From Glycomyces tritici (GTDB lineage: Bacteria > Actinomycetota > Actinomycetes > Mycobacteriales > Micromonosporaceae): DNA of 64,000 bases. A model generated the notes under the pieces. It did not search any database and was not told where the DNA came from. It was given only the letters and a program-made list of their open reading frames with translations. Positions 31,748 to 41,608 of this stretch are shown piece after piece. A program made the translations under genes and the position numbers. The stretch spans positions 805,762-869,761 of the forward strand of contig NZ_JAUEMJ010000001.1 of assembly GCF_030403505.1 (NCBI RefSeq), given 5' to 3'. Positions within the stretch are counted from its first letter, which is position 1. Each line of letters starts with the position of its first letter.

Positions 31748-34700
31748 GTGTCGAGTGCGACTCCGGGTAATCCGTTGACCGATTTCGGTGCCAATGAATG
31801 GCTGGTCAACGAGATGTACGAGCGTTACCGCGAAAACCCCGAAAGTGTCAGCGCCGGCTGGCGCGAGTTCTTCGGCGGCGATCCGTCGGGCGCATCGTTC
31901 AGCGATGAGGGCGAGCCCAAGGCCGAGGCCGCACCGGCCCCTGCCGCCGAGCCCGCGAAACCCGCTCCGGCCCCCGTCGCAGCGGTGAAGCCGGAGCCGA
32001 AGCCCGAGCCGAAGGCGGCACCGGTCGAGTCCATCACCGACGCGCCTGCGAACGAACCTCCCGCTGCGGTTCCCGAGCCGAAGGCCGACCAGGCCGAACC
32101 CGCGAAGAAGGCGACCCCGACTGTGAACGAACCCGGTACCACCAAGCCGCTCAAAGGCGTCGCGGCCAAGGTGGCCCAGAACATGGACGCGTCCCTGGAG
32201 ATCCCCACGGCCACCTCGGTGCGTGCGGTCCCCGCGAAGCTCCTGTTCGACAACCGGATCGTCATCAACAACCACCTCAAGCGCGGCCAGGGCGGGAAGG
32301 TCTCCTTCACCCACCTGATCGGCTACGCGCTGGTGCAGGCCATGAAGGCCCACCCGGGCATGAACGCCTCCTACAAGGTGGTGGACGGCAAGCCGCAGCT
32401 GGTCACCCCCGAGCACATCAACCTCGGCCTGGCCATCGACCTCGCCCGGCCGGACGGCACCCGCACCCTGGTCGTGCCGTCGATCAAGCACACCGAGTCG
32501 ATGGACTTCCGCGAGTTCTGGCAGGCCTATGAGGACCTGGTCCGCAAGGCCCGCAACAACAAGCTCACGATGGAGGACCACGCCGGGGCGACGCTGACGC
32601 TCACCAACCCCGGCGGGATCGGCACCGTCCACTCCGTGCCGCGCCTGATGAAGGGCCAGGGCCTCATCGTCGGCGTCGGCGCCATGGAGGTGCCCGCCGA
32701 GTTCGCCGGGGCCTCCGACGAGACCCTCTCCGACCTGGGCGTCTCCCGGATCATGACCGTGACCTCGACCTACGACCACCGGATCATCCAGGGCGCCGAG
32801 TCGGGCCAGTTCCTGGCCACGCTCCACAAGCTGCTGCTCGGCGACGGCTTCTTCGACGAGGTCTTCCGCTCGCTGCTCATCCCCTACGAGCCGGTCCGCT
32901 GGGTCCGCGACGTGTCGAAGACCCACGAGGGGCAGATCGACAAGAACGCCCGGGTCATCGAGCTCATCCACGCCTACCGCGTGCGCGGCCACCTCATGGC
33001 CGACACGAACCCGCTGCACTACGAGATCCGCCGCCACCCCGACCTGGACATCCTGTCGCACGGCCTCACCCTGTGGGACCTGGACCGGACCTTCCCGGTC
33101 GGCGGGTTCGCGGGCCAGCAGCGCATGAAGCTGCGCGACATCCTCGGCGTGCTCCGCGACTCCTACTGCCGCCGCGTCGGCGTGGAGTACATGCACATCC
33201 AGGACCCCGAAGAGCGCGCGTGGATCCAGCGCCGCATCGAGGTCCCGTTCGAGAAGCCGAAGGTCGAGGAGCAGAAGCACATCCTGGGCCGCCTCAACGC
33301 CGCCGAGGCGTTCGAGACGTTCCTGCAGACGAAGTTCGTGGGCCAGAAGCGCTTCAGCCTCGAAGGCGGCGAGTCGCTCATCCCGCTGCTCGACCGCGTC
33401 CTGAACGAAGCGGCGACCGCGGACATCGACGAGGTCGTCATCGGCATGCCGCACCGCGGCCGCCTGAACGTCCTCGCCAACATCGTCGGCAAGAAGCTCT
33501 CCAAGATCTTCACCGAGTTCGAGGGGCACATCGACCCCAAGAGCATCGGCGGCTCCGGCGACGTCAAGTACCACCTCGGCCTCACCGGCAAGTTCACCTC
33601 GCCCGACGGGCGCAGCGAAACCGTCGTGTCGGTCGCGGCCAACCCGTCGCACCTGGAGGCCGTGAACCCGGTCCTCGAGGGCATCGTCCGCGCCAAGCAG
33701 GACCGCCTCAACCTGGGCGAGGACGGCTTCACCGTCATGCCCGTGGCGATCCACGGCGACGCGGCCTTCGCGGGCCAGGGCGTCGTGGCCGAGACCCTGA
33801 ACCTCTCGCAGCTGCGCGGCTACCGCACCGGCGGCACCGTGCACGTGGTCGTGAACAACCAGGTCGGCTTCACCACCGCCCCGGCCCACTCCCGCTCCTC
33901 GCTGTACTGCACCGACGTCGCCCGCATGATCCAGGCGCCGATCTTCCACGTCAACGGGGACGACCCCGAGGCCGTGTGCGAGGTCGCGAAGCTCGCCTTC
34001 GCGTACCGGCAGCAGTTCAACAAGGACGTCGTCATCGACATGGTCTGCTACCGCCGCCGCGGCCACAACGAGGGCGACGACCCGAAGATGACCAACCCGC
34101 AGATGTACCAGGTCATCGACGGCAAGCAGTCCGTGCGCAAGCTCTACACCCGTGCGCTCATCGGCCGCGGCGACATCACGATGGAGGACGCCGAGGAGGC
34201 GCTCGCGGACTACCAGGCCCAGCTCGAACGGGTCTTCCGCGAGACCAAGGAGGCCCTGGCCGGGCAGACCGGCCCGCTGCCGTGGCGCCACCAGCCCGAG
34301 CCGGTCGCGAACATCGACACGTCCGTCGACGCCGAGACCATCGCCATGATCGGCAAGGCCCACACGACCCTGCCGGAGGGCTTCGGCCCGCACAAGGCGG
34401 TCCGCAAGGTCCTCGAGAAGCGCAGCGAGATGTCCACTTCGGGCACCGTCGACTGGGCGTACGCCGAGACCCTCGCGTTCGGCTCGCTCCTCATGCAGGG
34501 CAAGCCGATCCGCCTCGCCGGCCAGGACTCGCGCCGCGGCACCTTCGTGCAGCGCCACGCCGTCGTCGTCGACCAGGCCACCGGCGCCGAGTACACGCCG
34601 CTGGCGCACCTGGGCGAGCAGGCCGCGAAGTTCTTCGTCTACGACTCGCTGCTGTCGGAGTTCGCCGCGGTCGGCTTCGAGTACGGCTACTCGGTCGAGA

Positions 34701-35491
34701 ACCCCGAGATGCTGGTCCTGTGGGAGGCCCAGTTCGGCGACTTCGTCGACGGCGCCCAGACCATCACGGACGAGTTCATCTCCTCCGGCGAGGCCAAGTG
34801 GGGCCAGCACACCGGCATCACCCTGCTGCTCCCGCACGGCCACGAAGGCGCCGGCCCCGACCACACCTCGGGCCGCATCGAGCGGTTCCTGCAGCTGTGC
34901 GCCGACGAGAACATGCGCGTGGTCAACTCCACGAGCCCGGCGAACTACTTCCACCTGCTGCGCCGCCAGGCCCTCGACCCGGTCAAGAAGCCGCTCATCG
35001 TCTTCACGCCGAAGTCGCTGCTGCGCCACAAGGCCGCGGTCAGCCAGCTCGAGGAGTTCACCACCGGCCGCTTCCAGCCGGTCCTGCGCGACACCGCCGT
35101 GGAGAGCGGCCAGATCCGCGCCGAGGACGTCAAGCGCGTGCTCCTGTGCTCCGGCAAGGTCTACTACGACCTGGCCGCCGCCCGCGAGAGCCGCGGCGTC
35201 ACCGACACCGCGATCCTGCGCGTCGAGCAGCTCTACCCGCTGCCGGCCGAGGAGCTGAAGAGCCTCCTCGAGGCGTTCCCGAACGCGACCGACACCGCGT
35301 GGGTCCAGGAGGAGCCGGCGAACCAGGGCGCCTGGTCGCACATCGCGCTCAACCTGCTCGAGCAGCTCGGCGGGGTCCACCTCCGCCGCATCTCGCGCCC
35401 GGCCGCCGCCGCGCCGTCCACCGGCTCGCCGAAGGTCCATGAGGTCGAGCAGCAGGCGCTGGTCGACGTGGCGGTCCCGCAGCCGCAGTAG
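31748..35491 (+). CDS. kgd: Multifunctional 2-oxoglutarate dehydrogenase/decarboxylase (E2-E1 fusion, Kgd)
   Basis: A 1247-residue actinobacterial Kgd. The first 45 residues ([18 protein letters not shown]) are the E1 N-terminal helix segment. A Pro/Ala/Lys-rich linker of about 85 residues follows, then an E2-like succinyltransferase domain (about 130-365; catalytic His in [12 protein letters not shown]) without a lipoyl domain, then the thiamine diphosphate E1 part (about 380-1247; [28 protein letters not shown]). It channels 2-oxoglutarate into the TCA cycle. The GTG start has AGAGGCG upstream. It is monocistronic, closed by a strong terminator. In relatives it is inhibited by the FHA protein GarA, which is not in this window. 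Confidence 0.97.
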   Translation: MSSATPGNPLTDFGANEWLVNEMYERYRENPESVSAGWREFFGGDPSGASFSDEGEPKAEAAPAPAAEPAKPAPAPVAAVKPEPKPEPKAAPVESITDAPANEPPAAVPEPKADQAEPAKKATPTVNEPGTTKPLKGVAAKVAQNMDASLEIPTATSVRAVPAKLLFDNRIVINNHLKRGQGGKVSFTHLIGYALVQAMKAHPGMNASYKVVDGKPQLVTPEHINLGLAIDLARPDGTRTLVVPSIKHTESMDFREFWQAYEDLVRKARNNKLTMEDHAGATLTLTNPGGIGTVHSVPRLMKGQGLIVGVGAMEVPAEFAGASDETLSDLGVSRIMTVTSTYDHRIIQGAESGQFLATLHKLLLGDGFFDEVFRSLLIPYEPVRWVRDVSKTHEGQIDKNARVIELIHAYRVRGHLMADTNPLHYEIRRHPDLDILSHGLTLWDLDRTFPVGGFAGQQRMKLRDILGVLRDSYCRRVGVEYMHIQDPEERAWIQRRIEVPFEKPKVEEQKHILGRLNAAEAFETFLQTKFVGQKRFSLEGGESLIPLLDRVLNEAATADIDEVVIGMPHRGRLNVLANIVGKKLSKIFTEFEGHIDPKSIGGSGDVKYHLGLTGKFTSPDGRSETVVSVAANPSHLEAVNPVLEGIVRAKQDRLNLGEDGFTVMPVAIHGDAAFAGQGVVAETLNLSQLRGYRTGGTVHVVVNNQVGFTTAPAHSRSSLYCTDVARMIQAPIFHVNGDDPEAVCEVAKLAFAYRQQFNKDVVIDMVCYRRRGHNEGDDPKMTNPQMYQVIDGKQSVRKLYTRALIGRGDITMEDAEEALADYQAQLERVFRETKEALAGQTGPLPWRHQPEPVANIDTSVDAETIAMIGKAHTTLPEGFGPHKAVRKVLEKRSEMSTSGTVDWAYAETLAFGSLLMQGKPIRLAGQDSRRGTFVQRHAVVVDQATGAEYTPLAHLGEQAAKFFVYDSLLSEFAAVGFEYGYSVENPEMLVLWEAQFGDFVDGAQTITDEFISSGEAKWGQHTGITLLLPHGHEGAGPDHTSGRIERFLQLCADENMRVVNSTSPANYFHLLRRQALDPVKKPLIVFTPKSLLRHKAAVSQLEEFTTGRFQPVLRDTAVESGQIRAEDVKRVLLCSGKVYYDLAAARESRGVTDTAILRVEQLYPLPAEELKSLLEAFPNATDTAWVQEEPANQGAWSHIALNLLEQLGGVHLRRISRPAAAAPSTGSPKVHEVEQQALVDVAVPQPQ

Positions 35492-35513
35492 CGCCGAAAA
35501 GCACCAGACGAAG

Positions 35514-35539
35514 CAGGGGAGGCCGAAAGGCCTCCCCTG
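35514..35539 (+). terminator. Terminator of kgd
   Basis: An 11-bp stem (CAGGGGAGGCC and its complement) closed by a GAAA tetraloop, 22 bases after the stop codon. Confidence 0.85.
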
Positions 35540-35719
35540 TGTCATGCCCGCCGTAACTTTACCGATAACGTTTCGGCGACAAGGCACTTTACGCACATTG
35601 CAATATCGTTTTCTTCCGATGTCCGCCCTTGACCGTGCTGGTGAGAACGATAACAATGGCTCCACGGCCCACCCCCCGACCGGCCTCCTCACGAAGAATC
35701 ACATTGGAGTGATGCATTG

Positions 35720-37060
35720 ATGCCGAATCATCCCTCGCCCCCTGGCTCCGCCTTGAAACCAGGTGTTTCCAGACGGGCACTCCTCACCGGCACGGCGGCC
35801 GCCGCCGGACTGGGACTGGCCGGCTGCGGCTCGGTCACCGGCGGCCTGAGCGACCGGACCCGCGTGAAGCAGTGGAACCTCCTCGCCGGCGCCGACGGCG
35901 CCATCATGACCGAGATGCACGGCAACTTCTCGGACGAGCACCCCGACGTCGAACTCGAGGCCACCACCTTCGGCTGGGGCACCCCGTTCTACACCCGCCT
36001 GGTCATGGGAGCCTCCAGCGGCAACGCCGCCGACATCGCCACGATCCACCTCTCCCGGCTCAAGAGCGTCTCGCCCGACACGCTCCTCGACGCCATCACG
36101 ATCGACGAGCTCACCGAGGTCGGCATCGACGCGGCGGACTTCCCGGAGAAGATCTGGGACAAGTGCTTCCACGACGACCGCCTCTACGCGCTCCCCCTGG
36201 ACACGCACGCCCTCGTCAACTACTACAACAAGGACGTCTGCCAGCAGATCGGTGCCCTGAACGCCGACGGCACCCTCATCGACACCACCGGCCGCGAGGC
36301 CTACTTCGACCTGCTCCGCGCGGCGAAGGAGGTCACCGGCCAGTTCGGCACCTCGCTCGACACGTTCGGCGGCTGGCGCCAGTTCTGGGCCTGGTACCGC
36401 CAGGCGGACGGCGAGATGACCTTCGGCGACGACGACTTCGAGATGGACGACGACAAGGCGCTCCAGGCCATCGAGACCATGTACCTCATGGCCGAGGAAG
36501 GGCTCTGTCCCACTTTCTCCGACGGCGCCCAGTGCGCCGCCAACTTCGAGAACGGCGCCGCCGCCTTCGTCCAAGTCGGCAACTGGGAGATCAACCGCTT
36601 CAAGCTCTTCGGCGGCGACAACCCCGAGTGGTTCTCCATGACCGAGATGCCGGACTTCTTCGGCAACCGCCGCACCCAGGGCGACTGCCACTCGTTCGTG
36701 CTCCCCCACCACAACAGCTGGGACCCCGAGGTCCGCAAGGCCACGGTCGAGTACGCCGCCTACATGCTCAAGCACAGCTACCGCTGGGGCGAGGGCGGCG
36801 GCCACACCCCGTCGTACCTGCCCGTCACCGATAGCCCCGAGTACCAGGCGCTGCAGCCGAACGCGGAGTACTCCGGCGTCGTCCAGAACGTGCAGTTCGA
36901 CCCCGACGCGTGGTTCTCGGGCTCCGCCGCCCGCCTCTTCGACGAGACCGGCTCGATCTTCAACCAGGTCTACGCCCTGACCATGAAGCCCGAAGCGGCT
37001 CTGGAGCTCATGAAGGACCGGATCCACACCCTTCTCGCCCTTCCCAACCCGGTCGACTGA
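35720..37060 (+). CDS. Sugar ABC transporter substrate-binding lipoprotein
   Basis: A 446-residue extracellular solute-binding protein of family 1. The N terminus has a twin-arginine-like SRRALLTG followed by a hydrophobic stretch and the lipobox LGLAGC, so it is probably a lipoprotein exported by Tat. The mature part shows the typical DIATIHLSRLKS and ALPLDTHALVNYYNKD segments. TTGGAGTG precedes ATG 35720; a TTG three bases earlier is possible. It heads an operon with two permeases and no ATPase, so a shared MsiK-type ATPase is expected from elsewhere. The upstream 230 bp is AT-rich and contains CCGATAACGTTTCGG, which resembles a LacI-family operator. The sugar cannot be named. Confidence 0.92.
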   Translation: MPNHPSPPGSALKPGVSRRALLTGTAAAAGLGLAGCGSVTGGLSDRTRVKQWNLLAGADGAIMTEMHGNFSDEHPDVELEATTFGWGTPFYTRLVMGASSGNAADIATIHLSRLKSVSPDTLLDAITIDELTEVGIDAADFPEKIWDKCFHDDRLYALPLDTHALVNYYNKDVCQQIGALNADGTLIDTTGREAYFDLLRAAKEVTGQFGTSLDTFGGWRQFWAWYRQADGEMTFGDDDFEMDDDKALQAIETMYLMAEEGLCPTFSDGAQCAANFENGAAAFVQVGNWEINRFKLFGGDNPEWFSMTEMPDFFGNRRTQGDCHSFVLPHHNSWDPEVRKATVEYAAYMLKHSYRWGEGGGHTPSYLPVTDSPEYQALQPNAEYSGVVQNVQFDPDAWFSGSAARLFDETGSIFNQVYALTMKPEAALELMKDRIHTLLALPNPVD

Positions 37061-37081
37061 ATCGTTCCATTAGGACTCCCG

Positions 37082-38026
37082 ATGACTGTGAAAACCGCGA
37101 CGCCCGCAGCGGCGTCGGCCGCGATGACGCGGCCCCCGAGCGCCCCGCGCAAGAAGAAGTCGTGGACCGGACTCTGGTTCGTGCTCCCCTTCGTGGCCTT
37201 CTACGCCCTGTTCCTGATCTGGCCGACCTTCCTCGGCCTCTACTACTCCTTCACCGACAAGAGCCTCACCGGCCGCCCGGCCTCCTGGGTCGGGTTCGAC
37301 AACTGGGCCGAGGCCTTCGGCGACGAGCGCGCCTGGAACGCCCTGGTCAACACCGCCGAGTTCACGCTGTACTCGACGCCGCCGCTGGTCGTCCTCGCGA
37401 TCGTCTTCGCGCTGTTGGTCAACCGGGCGCGCCGGCTCGGCTGGTTCCTGCGCATGGCGTTCTTCGCGCCGTTCGTGGTCCCCGTCTCCGTGGTCACCAT
37501 GATCTGGATGTGGATCTACCAGCCCGAAGGCGGCCTGCTCAACCACTACCTGCAGATGCTCGGGCTCCAGGACGCCTCGGCGCCGCAGGTCTGGTACCAG
37601 GGCGAGAACGGCATCGCCATGTGGTCGGTCGTCATCACCACCGTGTGGTGGACGGTCGGCTTCAACTTCCTGCTGTACCTGGCCGCGCTCCAGACGATCG
37701 ACCCGAGCGTCTACGAGGCCTCGAGCATCGACGGCGCGAGCTGGTGGCGCCAGCTGTGGCACATCACCCTGCCGCTGCTCAACCGCACCACCGCGATGGT
37801 GATCGTGCTGCAGCTCATCGCCTCACTGCGCATCTTCGACCAGATGTACATCATGACCGGCGGCGGCCCGAACCGCGAGTCCGAGGTCGCGATCCACTAC
37901 ATCTACATCGCCGGCTTCGAGGGCTACCGCATCGGCTACGCCTCCGCGCTGTCCTATGTGCTGTTCATCCTCATCCTGATCATCTCCATCTTCCAGTTCC
38001 GGCTGTTCTCCCGGAAGGAGTCCTGA
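37082..38026 (+). CDS. Sugar ABC transporter permease (MalF type)
   Basis: A 314-residue inner-membrane protein with six likely helices. The EAA loop reads YEASSIDGASWWRQLWHITLPLL, matching binding-protein-dependent sugar permeases. The extracellular loop after helix 3 is short, as in MalF-like proteins of actinomycetes. It follows the binding-protein gene by 21 bases and precedes the second permease by one base. Together they import an unidentified oligosaccharide or monosaccharide. Confidence 0.94.
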   Translation: MTVKTATPAAASAAMTRPPSAPRKKKSWTGLWFVLPFVAFYALFLIWPTFLGLYYSFTDKSLTGRPASWVGFDNWAEAFGDERAWNALVNTAEFTLYSTPPLVVLAIVFALLVNRARRLGWFLRMAFFAPFVVPVSVVTMIWMWIYQPEGGLLNHYLQMLGLQDASAPQVWYQGENGIAMWSVVITTVWWTVGFNFLLYLAALQTIDPSVYEASSIDGASWWRQLWHITLPLLNRTTAMVIVLQLIASLRIFDQMYIMTGGGPNRESEVAIHYIYIAGFEGYRIGYASALSYVLFILILIISIFQFRLFSRKES

Positions 38027-38027
38027 C

Positions 38028-38918
38028 ATGACCGCAGCGCAGGCGACTTCCGTCGCGGCCACCCCCACCGAGCCCCGCACGGTGCGGCGCCGGTTCCGGC
38101 GCCCCTCCGTCGGCGCCGTCATCGTGTACGTCGCGGCCACCCTCCTGGCGGTGTTCTGGCTGCTCCCGCTCCTGTGGGCTCTGTCGACCTCGTTCAAGAC
38201 GGAGACCGAGGCGAGCCTCGGCCAGGACATCCACTGGTGGCCCGAGACCTGGTCGGTCGAGGGTTACAAGGTCCTGTTCGAACGCGGCGACCACTTCACC
38301 TGGATGCTCAACTCCACGATCGTCTCGGTGATCGTCACCGTGCTGACGCTGGTCCTGTGCGTCACGGCCGCCTACGGGTTCTCGCGGTTCGACTTCCCGG
38401 CCAAGAACGTGCTGTTCGGCGCGATCATCGCCGGCCTCATGGTCCCCGGCCAGGCGCTCATCATCCCGCTGTTCGACCTGGTCAACGCCCTGCACATGGG
38501 CGGCACCTACTGGGGCCTGGCGCTCCCGCAGGTCGTCGCCCCGGTCATGGTGTTCATCCTCAAGCGGTTCTTCGACGCCATCCCGAAGGACTACGAGGAG
38601 GCCGCGAAGCTCGACGGCGCCGGGCACTTCCGGGTGCTGTGGAACGTCATCCTCCCGATGTCGGGCCCGATCATCGCGGCCGTCGCGATCTTCACCTTCA
38701 TCGGCTCCTGGAACAACTACCTGTGGCCGCTCCTGGTGGCCACCGACCCGTCGATGATGACCCTGCCCGTGGGTCTGCAGGTCGTCGCGGGCGGCTACGG
38801 CCTGTTCTACGCCCAGAACATGGCCGCCGCGGTCCTCGGTGCCGCGCCGCTGCTCATCGTCTTCCTGATCTTCCAGAAGCGGATCGTCGAAGGCGTGGCG
38901 GGCGTCGGCCTGAAGTAG
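38028..38918 (+). CDS. Sugar ABC transporter permease (MalG type)
   Basis: A 296-residue protein with six likely helices. The EAA loop reads YEEAAKLDGAGHFRVLWNVILPM. A basic cytoplasmic N-terminal tail (RRRFRRP) precedes the first helix. It is last in the three-gene sugar import operon, which ends at a strong terminator 18 bases later. The N-terminal region is longer than in E. coli MalG but usual for actinomycete homologues. Confidence 0.94.
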   Translation: MTAAQATSVAATPTEPRTVRRRFRRPSVGAVIVYVAATLLAVFWLLPLLWALSTSFKTETEASLGQDIHWWPETWSVEGYKVLFERGDHFTWMLNSTIVSVIVTVLTLVLCVTAAYGFSRFDFPAKNVLFGAIIAGLMVPGQALIIPLFDLVNALHMGGTYWGLALPQVVAPVMVFILKRFFDAIPKDYEEAAKLDGAGHFRVLWNVILPMSGPIIAAVAIFTFIGSWNNYLWPLLVATDPSMMTLPVGLQVVAGGYGLFYAQNMAAAVLGAAPLLIVFLIFQKRIVEGVAGVGLK

Positions 38919-38936
38919 GCGCCCAGCACGCAGCGA

Positions 38937-38964
38937 GCGGGGTCCGGCTGTCGCCGGACCCCGC
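38937..38964 (+). terminator. Terminator of the sugar importer operon
   Basis: A perfect 12-bp stem (GCGGGGTCCGGC and its complement) with a TGTC loop, followed by TT. Confidence 0.85.
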
Positions 38965-39032
38965 TTCGCGTTCCCCAAGTGCCGTTCAGTGCCTCCTCAC
39001 GCCGCGTCCGAGAACGCCGCGTCCCAAGCGGC

Positions 39033-39074
39033 GCTCCGCCTCTAGAGCTCCGCCTCCTGGCTCCGCCTTCTAGA
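39033..39074 (-). repeat. Short 13-15 bp tandem repeat on a stop codon
   Basis: Three imperfect GCTCCGCC(T)-type units with TCTAGA joints. On the minus strand the first unit contains the TAG stop of the gene at 39070-39564, so the stop is copied downstream. Confidence 0.6.
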
Positions 39075-39564
39075 AGATGCCGTCGCTGACGAGGCAGGAG
39101 GCGGGCGTGTACCCGACCGTGTCGCCGTGGCGGACGTGGATCCACGCCGTCTCGAACTCGAGGCCCTTGCAGCCCAAGGCCTTCTCCCCCTCGGTGGACA
39201 GGCAGGCCCCTTGCACCTCGGTGTCGTTGTACAGCCGTGCGAGCCGGCGCGAGCTCCAGCTGGTCTCGGTGAAGATCGAGACGCCGAACGTGGCGTCCAC
39301 CCGGTACGTGCACAGGAAGAGCTGCTCGTCGGTCCAGCCCTCCGAGAGGATCGCCCGCTGCGCGCTGATCGGATGCGCCTCGGTCCCCGAGACCCCCGAG
39401 CCCCCGGTCTCGGCCGCGGCGCTCTCCCCGTGCCTGGCCAGGGCGACGGCGACGACCATGATGGCGGCCGCGATCGCGACTCTGACCAGGAGCTTCTTCG
39501 TGACGACCCACGTGCTCCCGGCGGCGGACTTGAACCCGCCCTTGACCCGACCCATTACTGACAT
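39070..39564 (-). CDS. Membrane-anchored extracytoplasmic protein with SH3-like C terminus
   Basis: A 164-residue protein with a basic N-terminal stretch, one membrane helix (about residues 26-46) and an exported domain with four Cys. The C-terminal part with TAWIHVRHGDTVGYTPASCLVSDG looks like a bacterial SH3 strand pair, common in cell-wall-binding proteins. I chose the ATG at 39564, preceded by GGGGGAG; a longer reading adds 16 residues. Function is unknown; a wall or peptide sensing role is only a guess. A short repeat lies over its stop codon. Confidence 0.7.
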   Translation of the reverse strand: MSVMGRVKGGFKSAAGSTWVVTKKLLVRVAIAAAIMVVAVALARHGESAAAETGGSGVSGTEAHPISAQRAILSEGWTDEQLFLCTYRVDATFGVSIFTETSWSSRRLARLYNDTEVQGACLSTEGEKALGCKGLEFETAWIHVRHGDTVGYTPASCLVSDGIF

Positions 39565-39697
39565 GGCCGCTCTCCCCCTTGTGCAACCGCGAACCTCTGT
39601 CGGCGGTGACATCCATTACAGGGTGAACGCAGGCGGGCCCGCCCGTGGTGCGAACCCGGCAGAAAGCGGCTCCAGTGTCGTACTTACGACGCTGTGC

Positions 39698-40660
39698 TCA
39701 CTCGTTGACGAGCACGACCTTGCCGAAGGCCTCGCCTGAGGCGAGGCGCCGCAGCGCCCGCTCGGCGTCGGCGAGGGCGAACGTCGAGTCGATGACCGGC
39801 CTGACGTCCCGTTCGGCGCAGAATCGGACGACCTCGACCAGTTCGTCCCGGGTGCCCATGGTCGAGCCGAGGATCTCGAGCTGCTTGAAGAACACATGCC
39901 GCATGTCCACCTCCGCGACCGGCCCGCCGGTCACACCGCAGCTGACGAGGCGCCCGCCGGGCTTGAGGGACTTGATCGAGTGCGACATGACCGGGGCGCC
40001 CACGGAATCGATGACGACGTCCATGCGCTCGGGCAGGCGGCCGCCGGACTCGACCGGCACCGCGCCGATCGCGGCGGCCTTCTCGCGGCGCTCGGGGTCG
40101 CGGCCGGTGGCGTAGACGCGGGCGCCGAGGGCCTTGGCGAGCAAGATCGCGGCCGTGGCGACACCGCCGCCGGTGCCCTGCACGAGCACCGCCCCGTCAG
40201 CGGGCAGCCGCCCGCGCGTGGTGAGCATCCGCCAGGCGGTGAGGAAGGTCGTCGGGAGGCACGAGGCCTCGGCGGCGGTCCACCCCGGCGGGGCCGGCAC
40301 GAGGTTCCGCTCCGGCACGGCCACGTACTCGGCGAGCGTGCCCGGATGCAGTTCGGAGAGCAGAGTCCGCTTGGGGTCCAAGGTCTCGTCGTCGAGCGAG
40401 GCGTCGCCGATGACCGGGTAGATCACGACGTGCTTCCCACTGCCGGTGCGCCCCACCGCATCCGTGCCGAGGATCATCGGGCACTGCTCGGCGCGCAGGC
40501 CGACCCCGGCGAGCGACCACAGGTCGTGGTGGTTGAGCGAGGCCGCGGCGAGCGGGACGCGCGTCCAGTCCTCGGGAACGTCCGGAGGCTCGATCTCACC
40601 CACCGAGAGGGCGGCGAAGGGGTCGTCGGGGTTCACTGCACTGGCGTAGGCGGCGAGCAT
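39698..40660 (-). CDS. Zinc-independent alcohol dehydrogenase/quinone reductase family protein
   Basis: A 320-residue medium-chain dehydrogenase. The NAD(P) motif is VQGTGGGVATAA, with ALGARVYATGRDPERRE after it. The N-terminal domain has GTDAVGRTGSGKHVVIYP. The structural-zinc cysteine cluster is missing and the Cys-His catalytic zinc ligands are not clear, so it may be a quinone reductase-like member. GGAGG sits before the ATG at 40660. It is divergent from nickel superoxide dismutase. A role in aldehyde or quinone redox protection would be consistent but is unproven. Confidence 0.87.
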   Translation of the reverse strand: MLAAYASAVNPDDPFAALSVGEIEPPDVPEDWTRVPLAAASLNHHDLWSLAGVGLRAEQCPMILGTDAVGRTGSGKHVVIYPVIGDASLDDETLDPKRTLLSELHPGTLAEYVAVPERNLVPAPPGWTAAEASCLPTTFLTAWRMLTTRGRLPADGAVLVQGTGGGVATAAILLAKALGARVYATGRDPERREKAAAIGAVPVESGGRLPERMDVVIDSVGAPVMSHSIKSLKPGGRLVSCGVTGGPVAEVDMRHVFFKQLEILGSTMGTRDELVEVVRFCAERDVRPVIDSTFALADAERALRRLASGEAFGKVVLVNE

Positions 40661-40849
40661 CTGGATTGACCTCCATCTTTGCGGCACTTGCGGTGCCGGC
40701 GCTTATGGCGACGGCGTTTGCACTGTCCAGCATGGCCTTCCGTGCAGGGCGGCGCTGGGTCTCTAACTGTAGGGGCCGGGCCGAAATCGCGCCCCGGAGA
40801 GGTAGGGTCGGCGGTGGAATCACACCCACTGAAAAGAAGCGGAGGGGCA

Positions 40850-41260
40850 ATGTTCAAGCCTCTGTTCAAGCGGCTCATGCCGCAGATCTCGGCTTCGGCT
40901 CACTGCGATCTGCCGTGCGGGGTCTACGACCCGGCGCAGGCCCGCATTGAAGCGGAGTCGGTCAAGGCCATCTGCGAGAAGTACCAGGCCAACGAGGACC
41001 CTGAGTTCCGCACGCGCGCCCTGATCATCAAGGAACAGCGTTCGAACCTGGTCAAGGAGCACCTGTGGGTGCTGTGGACCGACTACTTCAAGCCGCCGCA
41101 CTTCGAGAAGTACCCGCAGCTGCACTCCCTCGTGAACGAGGCGACGAAGCTGGCCGGCGCCTCGGGCGCCAAGGGCTCCGCCGACCCGAAGGTCGCCGAG
41201 GAGCTGCTCGCGAAGATCGACGAGATCGCCAAGATCTTCTGGGAGACCAAGCAGGCCTAG
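40850..41260 (+). CDS. sodN: Nickel-containing superoxide dismutase
   Basis: A 136-residue precursor. The first 17 residues (MFKPLFKRLMPQISASA) are the propeptide, removed to expose the nickel hook HCDLPCGVY, in which His1, Cys2 and Cys6 bind nickel. The rest forms the four-helix bundle of the hexamer. GGAGGGG precedes the ATG. In Streptomyces a maturation peptidase gene, sodX, lies next to sodN; here the next plus-strand gene is an RsbW-like kinase and no sodX-like gene is adjacent. Regulation by the nickel regulator Nur is known in relatives; I could not identify its box. Confidence 0.96.
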   Translation: MFKPLFKRLMPQISASAHCDLPCGVYDPAQARIEAESVKAICEKYQANEDPEFRTRALIIKEQRSNLVKEHLWVLWTDYFKPPHFEKYPQLHSLVNEATKLAGASGAKGSADPKVAEELLAKIDEIAKIFWETKQA

Positions 41261-41608
41261 CGCCCGCTGCAGCATCCGTGAGGAGCGCCCGCCACCGCGG
41301 CCAGCGGTGCGGGCGCTTCGCCGTAGAGCGGCCCGGGCGGGGCGGATGCGCGGCCGCAACGCGGTCCGGCAGGGCCGAAGCCCCGCTGCCGGGCAGTCGC
41401 TCAGGGCCGATGTCCCCCGCGAGGCCGCCGGGCGGGCCGGTATTCCACCCGATCGGGGTCGGACAGGGCAAGCGCTTCGCGGAACGGCGGCTGCGACCCC
41501 CCGGGAGTGGGATTTCAGCCGGGGTGTTCCGCACTGCGGAGCCGACCCGATTATCCTTTGCAGCGTGAGGGCGGAAGTCCTTCGTCCCCTCAATCACAGG
41601 AAGCGGCG
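41261..41608 (+). other. Intergenic region between sodN and the RsbW-like gene
   Basis: A 348-bp gap holding the sodN terminator and the leader of the next gene (CAGGAAG before its ATG). No gene with convincing bias is visible, and in particular no sodX peptidase. Confidence 0.5.
41285..41316 (+). terminator. Terminator after sodN
   Basis: A 13-bp stem with one bulged C (GCGCCCGC and ACCGC arms) and a 5-base loop, 24 bases past the stop, followed by TT. Confidence 0.75.

Noticed and set aside
35560..35600. LacI-type operator before the sugar importer
   Set aside because: CCGATAACGTTTCGG is only an imperfect palindrome and no LacI-type regulator gene is in the operon. Kept as a note, not as a feature.
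31742..35692. Very long open frame opposite kgd
   Set aside because: It is the shadow of the kgd gene in a G+C-rich genome; the plus-strand product aligns throughout with the Kgd family.
28528..39622. Shared TGACATCCATTA sequence at about 28530 and 39609
   Set aside because: A 12-base match between two intergenic sites in 64 kb is weak evidence, and no flanking similarity supports a functional element.
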